Origin: Candidatus Binataceae bacterium
Lineage (GTDB): Bacteria; Desulfobacterota; Binatia; Binatales; Binataceae
Direction: 5' to 3'
Assembly (NCBI GenBank): GCA_035508495.1
Contig: DATJMX010000025.1
Coordinates: 50,460-114,459, forward strand
DNA: 64,000 bases
The notes under the pieces: generated by a model
The model's database searches: none
What the model was told of the DNA's origin: nothing
The model's input: the letters and a program-made list of their open reading frames with translations, nothing else
Position numbers and translations under genes: made by a program
In this document: in pieces, positions 54,688 to 63,567 of the stretch
Layout of the letters: each line of letters starts with the position of its first letter
Numbering within the stretch: the stretch's first letter is position 1

Positions 54688-57210
54688 ATGACTGATCAAG
54701 GCGACCACTCTAACCCGAAACCCGACCTTGTGCCGGCCGCGCCGCCGGTCGAGCTCGCCGCGGCCGAGCTGCGGCTCAAGCTTCCTGTCGAAGCCGCCGA
54801 GCTCGAGCATTCCGCGTCTCAGGGTCAAGTCGAAGAGCTGCTCGGACAAGGCCGCGCACTTGATGCGATACGGCTTGCGATCGGTGTCGGCGGTCCCGGT
54901 TACAACGTATTCGTCTCCGGTCTTCGCACGCGCGAGGAGCGCAACACGGTCGTGCGGCTCCTGGCGGAGAAAGCCGCGTCGATGCCGACGCCTGGCGACT
55001 GGGTTTACGTTCACAATTTCAAAGACCCGGAATCTCCGGTCGCGATCTATCTCGAAGCGGGCCAGGGACTGGTGCTACATACGCGCGTCGCCGATCTTTT
55101 GACCTACATCGTCGACCAACTGCCGAAAGCTTTTCGCCGTGAGGATTTCGACCAGGAGCGCACGGCGCTCCGGGAGAAATACAACAAGCGCGCGCAGGAA
55201 TTGTTCGGCGGCCTTGAGCAGCGCGCGCGCGAACGCGGCTTCGCCGTCCAGGCCGCACCCAACGGCCAGATCATTTTGATTCCGCTCATCGAGGGCAAGA
55301 TGCCCGAGTCGCCTGAGGCGCTTAACCAGGCGATGCAGAAGAAGACTGATGCCGAGCGCGAGGAGCTCGCGCGCGTGCAGGCGGAGTTGCAAGAGCAGCT
55401 CGGGACGATCCTGCTCAAGCAGCAGGAGATCATGCGCGAGTTGATCGACGATATCCGCGAGATCGAACGCTCATTCGCGGCGCGTCTCATCAAGCCCGCG
55501 ATCGCCGAGCTCAAGAGACACTTCTCGAATCCAGGCGTCGATTCTTACCTCGATGACATGAGCGACCACATGCTGCGGCATCTCGAGCGTTTCCGCGAGC
55601 GCGAGGCCGCTGAGCAGGGCCCGGTTCCGGTGCAGCCCGGGGGCGAAGAAGGTGGGCGCCGCTTCGTCGAGTACCAGGTCAACCTGATGGTTGATAACTC
55701 GCGCACCAAGGGCGCGCCGGTGATCATCGAAGACGCGCCCAACTATCGCAATCTGTTCGGCACGATCGAGCGCTGGATCGATCCGCTGGGGCGCACCGGC
55801 ACCAACTTCACGCGCATCATTGGCGGCTCGTATATCAAGTCGCACGGCGGCTTCCTGGTTTTCGATTTGGAAGACGCAGTGGTCGAGCCGGGCGTGTGGA
55901 AGACGATCAAGCGAATCCTGAAGTCGGGCCGCATGACGATCGAGACCTTCGAGCCGCTGCCGTTCTTCGCGACCAGCGGCCTGCGCCCGGAGCCGATCGA
56001 AGTCGAGAACAAGGTGACAGTACTCGGCAGTAGAAATCTCTACAATCTGCTGTATTTCTATGATCAGGACTTCGGCGAGTTGTTCAAGATCAAGGCCGAG
56101 ATGCGGCCCGCGGTCGATGCGAACCGCGAGGCGGCGCTTCAATATGCCGCACGGGTCGGAACGCTCGCGCGGCGCGAGAATCTGCCGCTCTTCGACGCCT
56201 CGGCGCTTGCGAAAATCGTCGAATTCGGGATGCGGATGGCGGGCGATCGCGATCGCGTGCTGGCGATGCTCGAGCCGATCGACGATCTGGCGCGCGAGTC
56301 GGCATACTTCGCCCGCGCCGATTCGGTCGAAAAGGTCAGCGCGCGGCACGTCGAGCGGGCGCTTATCGAGCGCAGGCTCCGGCTCAATTTTATCGAGGAG
56401 GAGATCCGCCGCCTCATCGCAAATCGCACGCTGGTCGTGAATATCACCGGCCGCAGTGTCGGCCAGATCAACGGCCTCGCCGTGCTCGATGTCGGTGGCT
56501 ACTCGTTCGGTCGTCCTTCGCGCGTTTCGATCACGGTCGCGCTCGGACAGGCGGGCCTTATCAATATTGAGCGCGAGGCGCGACTTTCGGGAGCGACCCA
56601 CGACAAGGGCATCATGATTCTGAGCGGCTTTCTGCGCTCGCGCTTCGCCCAGCAGCATCCGATTGCGATGACGGCGAGTATCGCGTTCGAGCAATCGTAT
56701 TCGGGAATCGATGGCGACAGCGCGAGTTCGACCGAGCTCTACGGGTTGCTCTCTGCGATAAGCGGCGTGTCGATCCGGCAGGAACTCGCGGTCACGGGAT
56801 CGGTCGATCAATTCGGCAACGTGCAGGCGATTGGCGGCGCCAACGAGAAGATCGAAGGCTTCTACCGCGTATGCAAGGCGATCGGTCTGACGGGCACGCA
56901 AGGCGTACTGTTGCCGCGTGCAAATCTCGCCAACCTGATGCTGGAGCCCGAAACGACGGCGGCAATCGAACAGGGCCAGTTCCACATCTACCCGGTCGAT
57001 ACGATCGATCATGGAATCGAAATCCTGACCGGCGTGCGCGCGGGCTCGATCGGCGAAAAGGGCACGATTAACGACCTCGTCGACACGCATCTCAAGCGCA
57101 TGGCCGACGTGCTGCACGATCGTGCGCTCCAGGAGACGCGCATCGTCCAGGAACCCGCCGCGGCGCCCAAGCCGCCCACGCCGCCCGAGCCGCCGGAGCC
57201 GCAGCGATGA
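54688..57210 (+). CDS. Lon-related protease (AAA_32/S16), degenerate P-loop, LonC-like
   Basis: 840 residues. The C-terminal S16 protease domain has catalytic Ser678 in GDSASS and Lys721 in GGANEKIEGFY, 43 residues apart as in classical Lon. The N-terminal ATPase-like region (AAA_32 type) keeps GQGRALDAIRLAIG and GYNVFVSG, but the Walker A position (residues 78-85) reads GLRTREER without GKT/GKS, and the Walker B region reads GGFLVFDLEDAVV. This resembles ATP-independent LonC proteins. A long coiled-coil insert spans about 150-300. The C terminus is a Pro-rich tail. Downstream of hsp20. Confidence 0.9.
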   Translation: MTDQGDHSNPKPDLVPAAPPVELAAAELRLKLPVEAAELEHSASQGQVEELLGQGRALDAIRLAIGVGGPGYNVFVSGLRTREERNTVVRLLAEKAASMPTPGDWVYVHNFKDPESPVAIYLEAGQGLVLHTRVADLLTYIVDQLPKAFRREDFDQERTALREKYNKRAQELFGGLEQRARERGFAVQAAPNGQIILIPLIEGKMPESPEALNQAMQKKTDAEREELARVQAELQEQLGTILLKQQEIMRELIDDIREIERSFAARLIKPAIAELKRHFSNPGVDSYLDDMSDHMLRHLERFREREAAEQGPVPVQPGGEEGGRRFVEYQVNLMVDNSRTKGAPVIIEDAPNYRNLFGTIERWIDPLGRTGTNFTRIIGGSYIKSHGGFLVFDLEDAVVEPGVWKTIKRILKSGRMTIETFEPLPFFATSGLRPEPIEVENKVTVLGSRNLYNLLYFYDQDFGELFKIKAEMRPAVDANREAALQYAARVGTLARRENLPLFDASALAKIVEFGMRMAGDRDRVLAMLEPIDDLARESAYFARADSVEKVSARHVERALIERRLRLNFIEEEIRRLIANRTLVVNITGRSVGQINGLAVLDVGGYSFGRPSRVSITVALGQAGLINIEREARLSGATHDKGIMILSGFLRSRFAQQHPIAMTASIAFEQSYSGIDGDSASSTELYGLLSAISGVSIRQELAVTGSVDQFGNVQAIGGANEKIEGFYRVCKAIGLTGTQGVLLPRANLANLMLEPETTAAIEQGQFHIYPVDTIDHGIEILTGVRAGSIGEKGTINDLVDTHLKRMADVLHDRALQETRIVQEPAAAPKPPTPPEPPEPQR

Positions 57211-57246
57211 TCGCATCGGGAATCGCTGCCGCGGCAGGAACGCGCG

Positions 57247-58650
57247 ATGCCGATTGACCTGCGTCTCGACGCGTCCGAAGTTCCGCTCCTGACGGATCTG
57301 TACGAACTGACCGTGGCGGCGGCGTTTTTCGCGCACGGCCTCAACGACGCCGGGTCGTTCGAGCTTGGGATTCGACGGCTGCCGCCCGGACGCGGCTACA
57401 TGATCGCGGCTGGTGTCGAGCGCCTGATCGAAGCTCTCGAGGAATATCGCTTCGACGAAAAGGCGATCGCGCATCTCAGATCGCTTGACCTGTTCACACC
57501 GGAGTTTCTCGACTACCTGGCGAGCTTTCGCTTCAGCGGCGCGGTGCGCGCTCTTCCCGAGGGCACTATCTTCTTTGCGGGCCAGCCAGTTGTTGAGATT
57601 CACGCGCCGCTCATCGAAGCGCAGCTCATCGAAACGATCGCGCTCAACCAGGTCGGCTTCGCGTCGATGGCGGCGACCAAGGCGGCGCGATGCGTCGGCG
57701 TCGCGGCCGGCAGGCGGCTTATCGATTTCGGTCCGCGCCGCGCGCAGGGTGCGGATGCGACGCTGATCACGGCGCGCTCGAGTTATATCGCGGGCTTTCA
57801 CGGCACGGCGAACGTGCTCGCCGGGATGCGCTACGGAATCCCGGTGTTCGGCACCATGAGCCACAGCTTCATCATGGCGCATGAAACCGAGCGCAAGGCC
57901 TTTGAGGATTTCATCGACAACTTTCCGAAGCTGAGCACGCTGCTGGTCGATACCTACGACACGGTACGCGGCGTCGCGATCGCGTCTGAAATCGGCGCGC
58001 GGATGAGAGCGCGCGGACTCAAGCTGCAGGCGATTCGGCTCGACAGCGGCGACCTGCCCGATCTCAGCCGCAAGGCGCGGCGGCTCCTCGATCAGGCAAA
58101 TCTCAAGGACACGGCGATATTCGCGAGCGGTAATCTCGACGAGTACAAGATCGCCGAGCTGGTCGATTCGAGCGCGCCGATCGATGCCTTCGGTATTGGG
58201 ACTTCACTCGCGGTCAGCGACGATGCACCCGCGGGCGACTTCACTTACAAGCTCGTCGAGTACAAGGGCACGGGGCGCCTCAAAACTTCGGCCGGAAAGC
58301 TCTCGACGCCCGGACGCAAGCAGATTTTCCGCGGCTTCAATTCGTCGGGAATCGCGATGGGCGATCTGATTGGGCTGCTGGATGAAAGCGCAAGTACGGT
58401 GACGCGCGAGTTCAAGTCGCCGCCGGCAAAAGTGACACCGCTGCTCGAGACGATGATGGAAGTTGGCAGGCGAATCATGCCGCGGCCGGAGCTCGCCACG
58501 ATTCGAACCAACCTCGCATCGGGGCTCGCGGCATTGGACCCGCGAATCAAAATGCTGCGGCGGCCGGCGGAATATTCGGCGCGCCAGACCGCGGCGCTCG
58601 GCGCGCTCGTGATCAGTGAAAAATTAAAAGCCGAAAATCGCCAGGCTTAG
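57247..58650 (+). CDS. pncB: Nicotinate phosphoribosyltransferase
   Basis: 467-residue enzyme of the NAD salvage (Preiss-Handler) pathway, converting nicotinate + PRPP to NaMN. Signature segments: LLTDLYELTVAAAFF, GSFELGIRRLPPGRGYMIAAG, FGPRRAQGADATLITARSSYIAGFHGTANV (key GxRRA and H), LSTLLVDTYDTVRGV and RLDSGDLPDLSRKAR (phosphate-binding). It starts 36 nt after the Lon-like gene. Its stop overlaps the stop of the convergent DAHP synthase gene. Confidence 0.93.
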   Translation: MPIDLRLDASEVPLLTDLYELTVAAAFFAHGLNDAGSFELGIRRLPPGRGYMIAAGVERLIEALEEYRFDEKAIAHLRSLDLFTPEFLDYLASFRFSGAVRALPEGTIFFAGQPVVEIHAPLIEAQLIETIALNQVGFASMAATKAARCVGVAAGRRLIDFGPRRAQGADATLITARSSYIAGFHGTANVLAGMRYGIPVFGTMSHSFIMAHETERKAFEDFIDNFPKLSTLLVDTYDTVRGVAIASEIGARMRARGLKLQAIRLDSGDLPDLSRKARRLLDQANLKDTAIFASGNLDEYKIAELVDSSAPIDAFGIGTSLAVSDDAPAGDFTYKLVEYKGTGRLKTSAGKLSTPGRKQIFRGFNSSGIAMGDLIGLLDESASTVTREFKSPPAKVTPLLETMMEVGRRIMPRPELATIRTNLASGLAALDPRIKMLRRPAEYSARQTAALGALVISEKLKAENRQA

Positions 58651-59693
58651 CGGCTGGCCAGGGCGGCGGCGCAATCGAGCAGGCAGCGCTCGGTCGTCGG
58701 CCAATCGATACAGGGATCGGTGATCGAGACGCCGTATTTCAGCTTCGAGCGATCCGACGACAGCGCCTGATTACCGGGATACAGGTTGCTTTCGACCATT
58801 GCGCCGAGGATCGCGCGACTGCCGCCGCGTACCTGCTCGACCAGCGCCGCGAGCACCCCAGGCTGCTTGGTGTAGTCCTTGCTGGTCTGCGCATGCGAGC
58901 AATCCACGAGCACGCGCGCTTCGAGGCCCGCTGCGGTTAGCAACTGCTCGCATTCGCCGATGCTCTTGGCGTCGTAGTTCGGATTGTGACCGCCGCGTAG
59001 CACGACGTGTGTATCAGGGTTTCCGCTGGTGCGGATGACGGCCGAGAGGCCCTCCTGCGTGATGCCCAGGAAAGAATGCGGGCGCCGCGCAGATTGCACG
59101 GCGTTGATCGCGGCTTGCAGGTTGCCGTCGGTGGTGTTCTTGAACCCGACCGGCATCGAAAGTCCGCTCGCCATTTCGCGATGGGTTTGCGATTCCGTCG
59201 TGCGTGCGCCGATCGCGGTCCAGGCGATTAAATCCGCGATGTACTGCGGCGTAATCGGATCGAGCAGCTCGGTCGCCGCCGGCAGCCCCATCCGGTTGAT
59301 CTCGAGCAGGAGCCGGCGCGCGATACGGAGGCCCTCGCGCATGTCGCAGCTATTGTCCATGTGCGGATCGTTGATAAGCCCTTTCCATCCGACGGTCGTG
59401 CGCGGCTTCTCGAAATAAACGCGCATCATGATGTAGAGGCTCGGGCCGAGTTGCTCGCGCAGCTTGACGAGACGGCCGGCATATTCGAGCGCGGCCTCTG
59501 GGTCGTGAATCGAGCATGGCCCGACGATGCACAAAAAGCGCAAGTCGCGTCCGGCCAGGATTGCGCGCATGGTTTCGCGCGCTTGGACCACGGTGCGCAC
59601 GATGCCTTCATCAACCGGCATCGCATCTTTCAACTGGCGCGGCGGAACGAGGGCTTCCGTGGCGCGGACGTGAATGTCCTGTATTTGGTTCAT
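58647..59693 (-). CDS. 3-deoxy-7-phosphoheptulonate (DAHP) synthase, class I
   Basis: First enzyme of the shikimate pathway (PEP + erythrose 4-phosphate). 348 residues of the AroF/G/H type: CIVGPCSIHDPEAALEYAGRL, MMRVYFEKPRTTVGWKGLINDPH, WTAIGARTTESQTHREMASGL, PVGFKNTTDGN and VLVDCSHAQTSKDY. The ATG at 59693 has GGGGAG 7 nt upstream; the reading from 59711 adds 6 residues and would remove that spacing. Which aromatic amino acid inhibits it cannot be read. Convergent with pncB. Confidence 0.95.
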   Translation of the reverse strand: MNQIQDIHVRATEALVPPRQLKDAMPVDEGIVRTVVQARETMRAILAGRDLRFLCIVGPCSIHDPEAALEYAGRLVKLREQLGPSLYIMMRVYFEKPRTTVGWKGLINDPHMDNSCDMREGLRIARRLLLEINRMGLPAATELLDPITPQYIADLIAWTAIGARTTESQTHREMASGLSMPVGFKNTTDGNLQAAINAVQSARRPHSFLGITQEGLSAVIRTSGNPDTHVVLRGGHNPNYDAKSIGECEQLLTAAGLEARVLVDCSHAQTSKDYTKQPGVLAALVEQVRGGSRAILGAMVESNLYPGNQALSSDRSKLKYGVSITDPCIDWPTTERCLLDCAAALASR

Positions 59694-59834
59694 AGCGAGA
59701 CTCCCCAACATATAGGAAAGCGAAAGGCTAACAAAGGTGCATCGTGGCGATGCGCGGTGCGTCCCCGCGCAACGTTCAACTCTTCGCGCGCTGTGCTAAG
59801 GATCGATCAATTTCGCATCGGAGCACGCTCTAAG

Positions 59835-60980
59835 ATGAAAACACCGATTTGTTCGATGCTTGGGATCGATTTTCCACTGGTTGCCTTCAGCCATTGCCGC
59901 GATGTGATAGCCGCGGTCAGTAAGGCCGGGGGATTCGGGGTGCTCGGCGCGACGGCGTTCACGCCCGAGCAGCTTGAGCTCGAGCTCAAGTGGATCGACG
60001 AGCATATCGACGGCAAGCCCTATGGCGTTGATGTCCTGATTCCGGAAAATCTCTCGGTCAAGAACGAGAAGGGAATCACCTACGGCGCGTTGCAGAAGCG
60101 CGTGCCGCAGGGGCATCGCGATTTCGTCAGCGGCCTCCTGCGCGAGCATGGAATCGAGCCGTCGCAGGCGATCGAGGGCGAGCGCCAGCGCTCGCCAGAA
60201 GCGCCAATCTCGATGCAGGCGGAGAACGCGCTCAAGCTGATCGAGATTTCATTTCGTCATCCGATAAAACTTGTTGCGAACGCGCTCGGCGTGCCGCCCG
60301 AGCAAATGATCGAGATGGGCCATAAGCATGGCGTTCCCGTCGCCGCGCTGGTCGGTGCGCCTGAGCATGCGGTACGCCAGGCGAAGGCTGGCGTCGACAT
60401 TATCGTAGCCCAGGGCGGTGAAGCAGGAGGCCATTGCGGCGAGGTCGCGACGATCGTGCTGATCCCGGAAGTGATGCGCGCTATCAAACCGATCCGCAAT
60501 ATCCCGGTGCTCGCGGCCGGCGGAATCATGACGGGGCGGCAGATGGCGGCGTGCATGGCGATGGGCGCGTCGGGCGTCTGGACCGGCTCGGTATGGCTCG
60601 CGACGACCGAATCGGAAACCTCCGAAGTATTCCGCGAGAAGATGATCGAGGCGCGCTCGCGCGACACCGTGCGCTCGAAGTGCCGCACCGGCAAGCCCTC
60701 GCGCCAGCTCCGCTCGGCGTGGACCGACGCCTGGGAAGGATCGAAGAGCCCGGGCGCGCTGCCGATGCCGATGCAGAGCCTCATCAGCGAACCTGCGCTC
60801 GCGACTGCGCAACGCTTCGCCGAGCGTGGCGATCCCAAGGCGCGCGAGCTCGTGACGTACTTCGTTGGCCAGGGCGTGGGACTCGTCGACAGCGTGAAAT
60901 CGTGCCGCACGGTGGTGCAGGAATTCATGGAGGACTTCGCCGAGGCGGTCGGCGATCTGAATGCCGCGGTTGAGGCGTGA
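59835..60980 (+). CDS. Nitronate monooxygenase (2-nitropropane dioxygenase) family
   Basis: 381-residue FMN enzyme. MKTPICSMLGIDFPLVAF then SKAGGFGVLGATAFTPEQ at the N terminus; AQGGEAGGHCGEVATIVLIPE and PVLAAGGIMTGRQMAACMAMGASGVWTGS form the FMN phosphate site. The frame is open to 59361 but that part overlaps the DAHP synthase gene on the other strand; the ATG at 59835 gives the normal N terminus. Length is slightly above the usual 320-350 because of a C-terminal helical extension. Confidence 0.9.
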   Translation: MKTPICSMLGIDFPLVAFSHCRDVIAAVSKAGGFGVLGATAFTPEQLELELKWIDEHIDGKPYGVDVLIPENLSVKNEKGITYGALQKRVPQGHRDFVSGLLREHGIEPSQAIEGERQRSPEAPISMQAENALKLIEISFRHPIKLVANALGVPPEQMIEMGHKHGVPVAALVGAPEHAVRQAKAGVDIIVAQGGEAGGHCGEVATIVLIPEVMRAIKPIRNIPVLAAGGIMTGRQMAACMAMGASGVWTGSVWLATTESETSEVFREKMIEARSRDTVRSKCRTGKPSRQLRSAWTDAWEGSKSPGALPMPMQSLISEPALATAQRFAERGDPKARELVTYFVGQGVGLVDSVKSCRTVVQEFMEDFAEAVGDLNAAVEA

Positions 60981-61075
60981 TCTGTCGTCGGCGCGCAATC
61001 TTGCGGTTGTGGCGATGCGGGCCTAGTCTCGAATTTGTATGAAATTATAGGAACACGGGGCCGGCGCCGTACGTC

Positions 61076-61765
61076 ATGAACGTCTCGATGGCAGAAAGCG
61101 TGTCCAAAGCTGGTTCGATTACTCGAACCATCGACGCCGTCGAGCGAGTGCCGGTGCTGCAGCGCGTCGGCTTGTGGCGGGCGATCGCGGGGATGGCGGT
61201 CGCAATCGCGCTTGCCTCGACGATGGTGTCGATCGAATTTGCCGTCGCTCTTTCGCACCGCACCCATCTTCTGAATCGACGCATCGATCGGCTCTCGGCT
61301 GATGTTCGGCAGTTGCGCCACGTGCAATCGAGCACCTGGAACAAGCTCGGAGTGGCGCGCGTGGAGGCCTCGGAGGGCGAGCTCTTCGGCAAGATTCTTT
61401 TCGCGCCTGATCTCAAGCTCACGAAACTCGCGGGCACCATTGATAGCGCGGGCGCGACGGGAGTCCTGGCGGTGAGTCCCGCAGCGTCGGCGGCGATGCT
61501 CGGTGTGAGCGGCATGAAGGCCCTCGACGCGGGGATGGTCTATCGCATCTGGTTTTTCCCGCGCCGCGGCATCGCGCGCTGGGTCGATGATTTCCTGGTG
61601 AGCGACAACGGCAAAGCGACGATCGCCGTGGACTTTCCGCAAGCGAAATCCGCGCAGGGCACTATCGTCGTGACGATGGAGAGCCAGGACTACGCCGAAG
61701 AGCCCTCGGGCCCGGTTCAATTGAAAAGCGTCCCGCAAGTCGAGCCTCGCGGCCGCAAGAGATAA
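61076..61765 (+). CDS. Membrane protein with RskA-like C-terminal domain
   Basis: 229 residues. A cytosolic 33-residue head, one TM (AIAGMAVAIALASTMVSIEFAVAL), a short coiled coil (HLLNRRIDRLSADVRQLRHV) and a periplasmic domain whose VLAVSPAASAAMLGVSGMKALDAGMVYRIWFFPRRG matches the C-terminal domain of anti-sigma-K factor RskA. The zinc-binding anti-sigma domain is absent and there is no adjacent sigma factor. Function unassigned. The upstream gap (60981-61075) holds no gene. Confidence 0.75.
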   Translation: MNVSMAESVSKAGSITRTIDAVERVPVLQRVGLWRAIAGMAVAIALASTMVSIEFAVALSHRTHLLNRRIDRLSADVRQLRHVQSSTWNKLGVARVEASEGELFGKILFAPDLKLTKLAGTIDSAGATGVLAVSPAASAAMLGVSGMKALDAGMVYRIWFFPRRGIARWVDDFLVSDNGKATIAVDFPQAKSAQGTIVVTMESQDYAEEPSGPVQLKSVPQVEPRGRKR

Positions 61766-61967
61766 TGCATCCGCGCTGTTCGTGATCCCGATCGACCGGC
61801 TGCGATCAAATTCCGTCATCAGTAGCGGACGCCGCATCGTTGTATTCAGGCTGACAGGGTTTATACCGGCCAGCGAAGCATAAGACGAAGTCGAGCGCGG
61901 GAGCGATCGCAGCCCGTGCCTTTCGCCGATGCGCTGGCGCATCTATCCTGTCGCTCGTGGACGGCCA

Positions 61968-63176
61968 ATGAGCGATACGGTGCAAAGTGAGAGCGCCGAG
62001 GCGCACTCCGAAGGGATAGTTTACGGGCGCGCGTTCTGGCTGGTTTTTGCCGGGACATTTGCGCTCAACTTCGTCTTGAACCTGTTCGTTCTTTTTCCAC
62101 TATGGATCGTCGAGCGCGGCGGATCGGCGGCTGCGATCGGCGCGATCATCGGGACCGGATCGCTGGCTGCATTGGCGGCGCGGCCGGGCCTGGGCGTGCT
62201 GATCGATCGGCGCGGATGCCGCTGGACGGCGATCGTGTTTCTCGTGCTGGACATGTTCGCGATTGCTCTCTATCTGCCGATTCATTCGCTGGGCGCGCCG
62301 ATCTACCTCGTGCGCGCGCTTCACGGCCTGCTCGAAGGCACTGCGCGCGTGGCGCTATTCGCGATGGTCTATGAGATGCTGCCGCGCGGCCGCGAAGGTG
62401 AGGCGATGGCGATCTTCAGCCTGTCGGGAATGGTGCCCGGCGCGCTGGCGCCGCTGGTCGCTGAACTGGTTGTCAACTCGTTTGGCTTTGGCGCTTTCTT
62501 TGCCGTGGCGATTGCGCTTATCGCCGCTGGGGCGGCGACCGCGTATTTCACGCCCGACGATCGGCCAGCGCCGCATCATGTGCGAGCGGCGCAGAGCGGG
62601 CCGGGGTACCTGGCGCTCGGATTTGATCGCGATCTCCTGCCGCTCTGGATCGTCACGCTGCTGTTTGCGCTGGCGATCGCGCCGCGGCTTAGCTTCGTCA
62701 CGCCGTTCGCATACCAGGAGGGCGTGCGCCGCGTGGGGATCTACTTCCTGCTCTACAGTGTGACGGCGATAATCGCGCGGCTGGGCGGCAGGCGGCTGAT
62801 GGACCGCATCGGGCTTAATCGAATGCTGGTGCCGACGATGGCGACGCTGGGAGTAGGAATTGCGGCGCTGGGATTGATCGGAACGTGGGGGATGATGGAT
62901 ACGGCAGCGATAATCGGCGGTCTGGGTCACGCGTATCTTTATCCCGCGTTGAGCGGGCTCGTGATATCGCGAACGAAAATCGGCGCGATGGGCCGATCCT
63001 CGAGCGTTTACACGTCGCTTTACGACTTCGGCGCGATGGCGGGGCCGTATATGCTGGGAATCCTCGCGCACGCCTACGGATACAGCCCGATGTTCGTCGT
63101 TGCGGGCGGCTTTGCGCTCCTGGGCGCGGCCTATTTTGCGCTTGCGGAGCCTGATTCGATCGCATTCGGGAATTAG
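61968..63176 (+). CDS. MFS transporter
   Basis: 402 residues, about 12 TM segments. Topology typical of MFS: LVFAGTFALNFVLNLFVLFPLWIVERGG, the loop 2-3 motif GRPGLGVLIDRRGCRW (motif A-like D-R-R-G), a central cytoplasmic loop (FTPDDRPAPHHVRAAQ), and a second half with GGRRLMDRIGLNRML, the second motif A. No substrate hint. The ATG at 61968 gives MSDTVQSESAE; a start at 61929 is also in frame. 61766-61967 holds no gene. Confidence 0.85.
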   Translation: MSDTVQSESAEAHSEGIVYGRAFWLVFAGTFALNFVLNLFVLFPLWIVERGGSAAAIGAIIGTGSLAALAARPGLGVLIDRRGCRWTAIVFLVLDMFAIALYLPIHSLGAPIYLVRALHGLLEGTARVALFAMVYEMLPRGREGEAMAIFSLSGMVPGALAPLVAELVVNSFGFGAFFAVAIALIAAGAATAYFTPDDRPAPHHVRAAQSGPGYLALGFDRDLLPLWIVTLLFALAIAPRLSFVTPFAYQEGVRRVGIYFLLYSVTAIIARLGGRRLMDRIGLNRMLVPTMATLGVGIAALGLIGTWGMMDTAAIIGGLGHAYLYPALSGLVISRTKIGAMGRSSSVYTSLYDFGAMAGPYMLGILAHAYGYSPMFVVAGGFALLGAAYFALAEPDSIAFGN

Positions 63177-63276
63177 CGAGAGCGCTAAACCCTAACGGAC
63201 ACAAGGGCTATCTCGCTCGAGGCGGACAACCTGTGGACAGTCGAAGGGCAGCGACAAAATATTTTCGCTGACCCAC

Positions 63277-63304
63277 TTTACAAGCGCGGCGGCGATGGTA
63301 GTAT
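63277..63304 (+). promoter_or_regulatory. rRNA operon promoter P1
   Basis: TTTACA, a 16-nt spacer, then TAGTAT: a sigma70-like promoter. A symmetric AAAATATTTT lies at 63256-63265, 11 nt upstream of the -35, in UP-element position. Confidence 0.6.
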
Positions 63305-63369
63305 CTTCTCTCGTCAGCGCGAAAACGCTGTCGCAGGGAAGCTCGCTCTAAAAATTCTGTCACATTGTG

Positions 63370-63398
63370 TTGACCGGATCCGAACCGAGCGGTATTAT
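63370..63398 (+). promoter_or_regulatory. rRNA operon promoter P2
   Basis: TTGACC, a 17-nt spacer, then TATTAT, a strong sigma70-like promoter about 170 nt upstream of the 16S 5' end. The 390-nt stretch 63177-63567 otherwise holds only leader sequence. Confidence 0.7.
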
Positions 63399-63420
63399 TT
63401 CCCTTCGCCCTCAAAGGGCC

Positions 63421-63443
63421 GGTCTTTGAAAACTGAATAGTAG
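63421..63443 (+). promoter_or_regulatory. rRNA leader boxA-like element
   Basis: GGTCTTTGAAAACTGAATAG is the boxA-like antitermination and processing-leader sequence seen ahead of many bacterial 16S genes (consensus around CTTTGAAAAC). It lies just after a CCCTCAAAGGG palindrome, another possible processing stem. Confidence 0.55.
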
Positions 63444-63567
63444 TGCATGCCAGTAATTGGGCGGCGGGGGATCCGGAATGGATCTGAAGCCTGTCCGATT
63501 TCTTTGAATTGCGGTCAGACCGTCTCTTTGCGCTAGCCGCGCATTGAGATTGGTGACAATGAGCCTT

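Noticed and set aside
55471..57882. 803-codon open frame on the minus strand
   Set aside because: Lies antisense to the Lon-like protease gene; Arg/Asp/His-rich translation with no domain, typical GC-rich mirror frame.
59361..59834. Upstream in-frame extension of the nitronate monooxygenase gene
   Set aside because: Antisense to the DAHP synthase gene and without homology; the normal N terminus begins at 59835.
60257..61942. 561-codon open frame on the minus strand
   Set aside because: Antisense to nitronate monooxygenase and the RskA-like gene; no recognisable motif.
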